Assembly (NCBI GenBank): GCA_902773215.1
Contig: CACYDQ010000288.1
Coordinates: forward strand, 1-5,961
Source of the DNA: an uncultured Spirochaetaceae bacterium
GTDB lineage: Bacteria; Spirochaetota; Spirochaetia; Treponematales; Treponemataceae
Direction of reading: 5' to 3'
Length of the DNA: 5,961 bases
Below the pieces are notes generated by a model. The model ran no database searches. It was not told the DNA's origin and worked only from the letters and a program-made list of their open reading frames with translations. The translations under genes were made by a program, and so were the position numbers. Of this stretch, positions 5,846 to 5,961 are shown one piece after another. How positions within the stretch are numbered: the first letter of the stretch is position 1; each line of letters begins with the position of its first letter.

Positions 5846-5893
5846 CCGAAATACTCCTGCATCAGGGCCTTGTAAAGGGTCTCGGCCTTTTCC
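5842..5893 (-). repeat. 52-bp direct repeat, copy B (genuine hsdS 3' end)
   Basis: This is the partner of 5001-5052, matching 51 of 52 bases in direct orientation. It covers the last 16 codons of hsdS, the stop codon and one further upstream base. It lies in continuous coding sequence, so it is the original or restored copy. Confidence 0.95.
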
Positions 5894-5961
5894 AGCGATT
5901 CCCGAACCTTCGCTTTCGCCGCGTCGGTCTTGCGGACGAACGCTGCGAACTGCTCCTGCAA
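5842..5961 (-). CDS. hsdS: Type I restriction-modification specificity subunit HsdS, C-terminal end only
   Basis: The frame is open from the right edge to the TGA at 5844-5842, giving 39 residues that end in ETLYKALMQEYFG. The preceding segment (LQEQFAAFVRKTDAAKAKV) is the conserved distal helix and C-terminal tail of HsdS proteins, where a Q-F-x-x-F-V motif is usual and the protein commonly ends K-x-L-M-x-x-Y-F. HsdS carries two target-recognition domains that choose the bipartite DNA site, and both lie outside the window. The gene is GC-rich like hsdM and on the same strand, which supports a single restriction-modification locus. Its last 52 bases are repeated before hsdM. Confidence 0.85.
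   Translation of the reverse strand: MQEQFAAFVRKTDAAKAKVRESLEKAETLYKALMQEYFG

Noticed and set aside
5512..5875. Plus-strand open frames opposite the MNT gene
   Set aside because: They are antisense to a gene with a complete G-S-x10-D-x-D motif, ribosome site and promoter, and show nothing recognisable.
5001..5893. CRISPR-like or insertion-sequence interpretation of the 52-bp repeats
   Set aside because: There are only two copies, they are coding sequence of hsdS, and the interval holds two genes. There is no transposase and no terminal inverted repeats.

Overview
The window reads as a bacterial accessory (defence and surface-glycan) region. It has Shine-Dalgarno-led genes, short overlaps, no introns, and abrupt changes in base composition. 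The gene families (an AAA-ATPase-like protein with a PD-(D/E)XK domain, a twin GT4 glycosyltransferase, type I restriction-modification) are common in host-associated anaerobes such as Bacillota/Negativicutes, spirochaetes and Bacteroidota. No gene here fixes the species, so the taxon is left open.

Plus strand, 1-3476: three genes are packed together. The first is the 3' part of an AAA-ATPase-like/PD-(D/E)XK protein (1-837, cut by the left edge). It is followed after 16 bp by a 137-residue protein with a basic/hydrophobic middle and a coiled-coil tail (854-1267). This overlaps by 8 bp a 738-residue protein with two complete GT4 glycosyltransferase units (1260-3476). The last two look translationally coupled and probably serve cell-surface glycan assembly.

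Minus strand, 5961-3492: a type I restriction-modification locus converges on the glycosyltransferase gene with only 15 bp between stop codons. In transcription order it contains the 3' end of hsdS (5961-5842, cut by the right edge), a minimal nucleotidyltransferase (MNT, 5793-5518), a HEPN ribonuclease-like toxin (5525-5070), a 52-bp duplicate of the hsdS 3' end (5052-5001), and full-length hsdM (4958-3492).

The most interesting structure is the MNT/HEPN insert. The pair sits between hsdS and hsdM, is flanked by 52-bp direct repeats (51/52 identical) of the hsdS 3' end including its stop codon, and is clearly AT-richer (sample lines about 32-37% G+C) than hsdM and hsdS on either side (about 58-62%). 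It has its own near-consensus promoter, whose -35 box straddles the hsdS stop codon. The arrangement looks like an 841-bp toxin-antitoxin cargo module that entered the locus at the hsdS 3' end and left or restored a copy of that end on both sides. No recombinase gene is visible, so the mechanism is unknown. Functionally, the restriction-modification genes and the toxin pair would form a compound defence/addiction locus.
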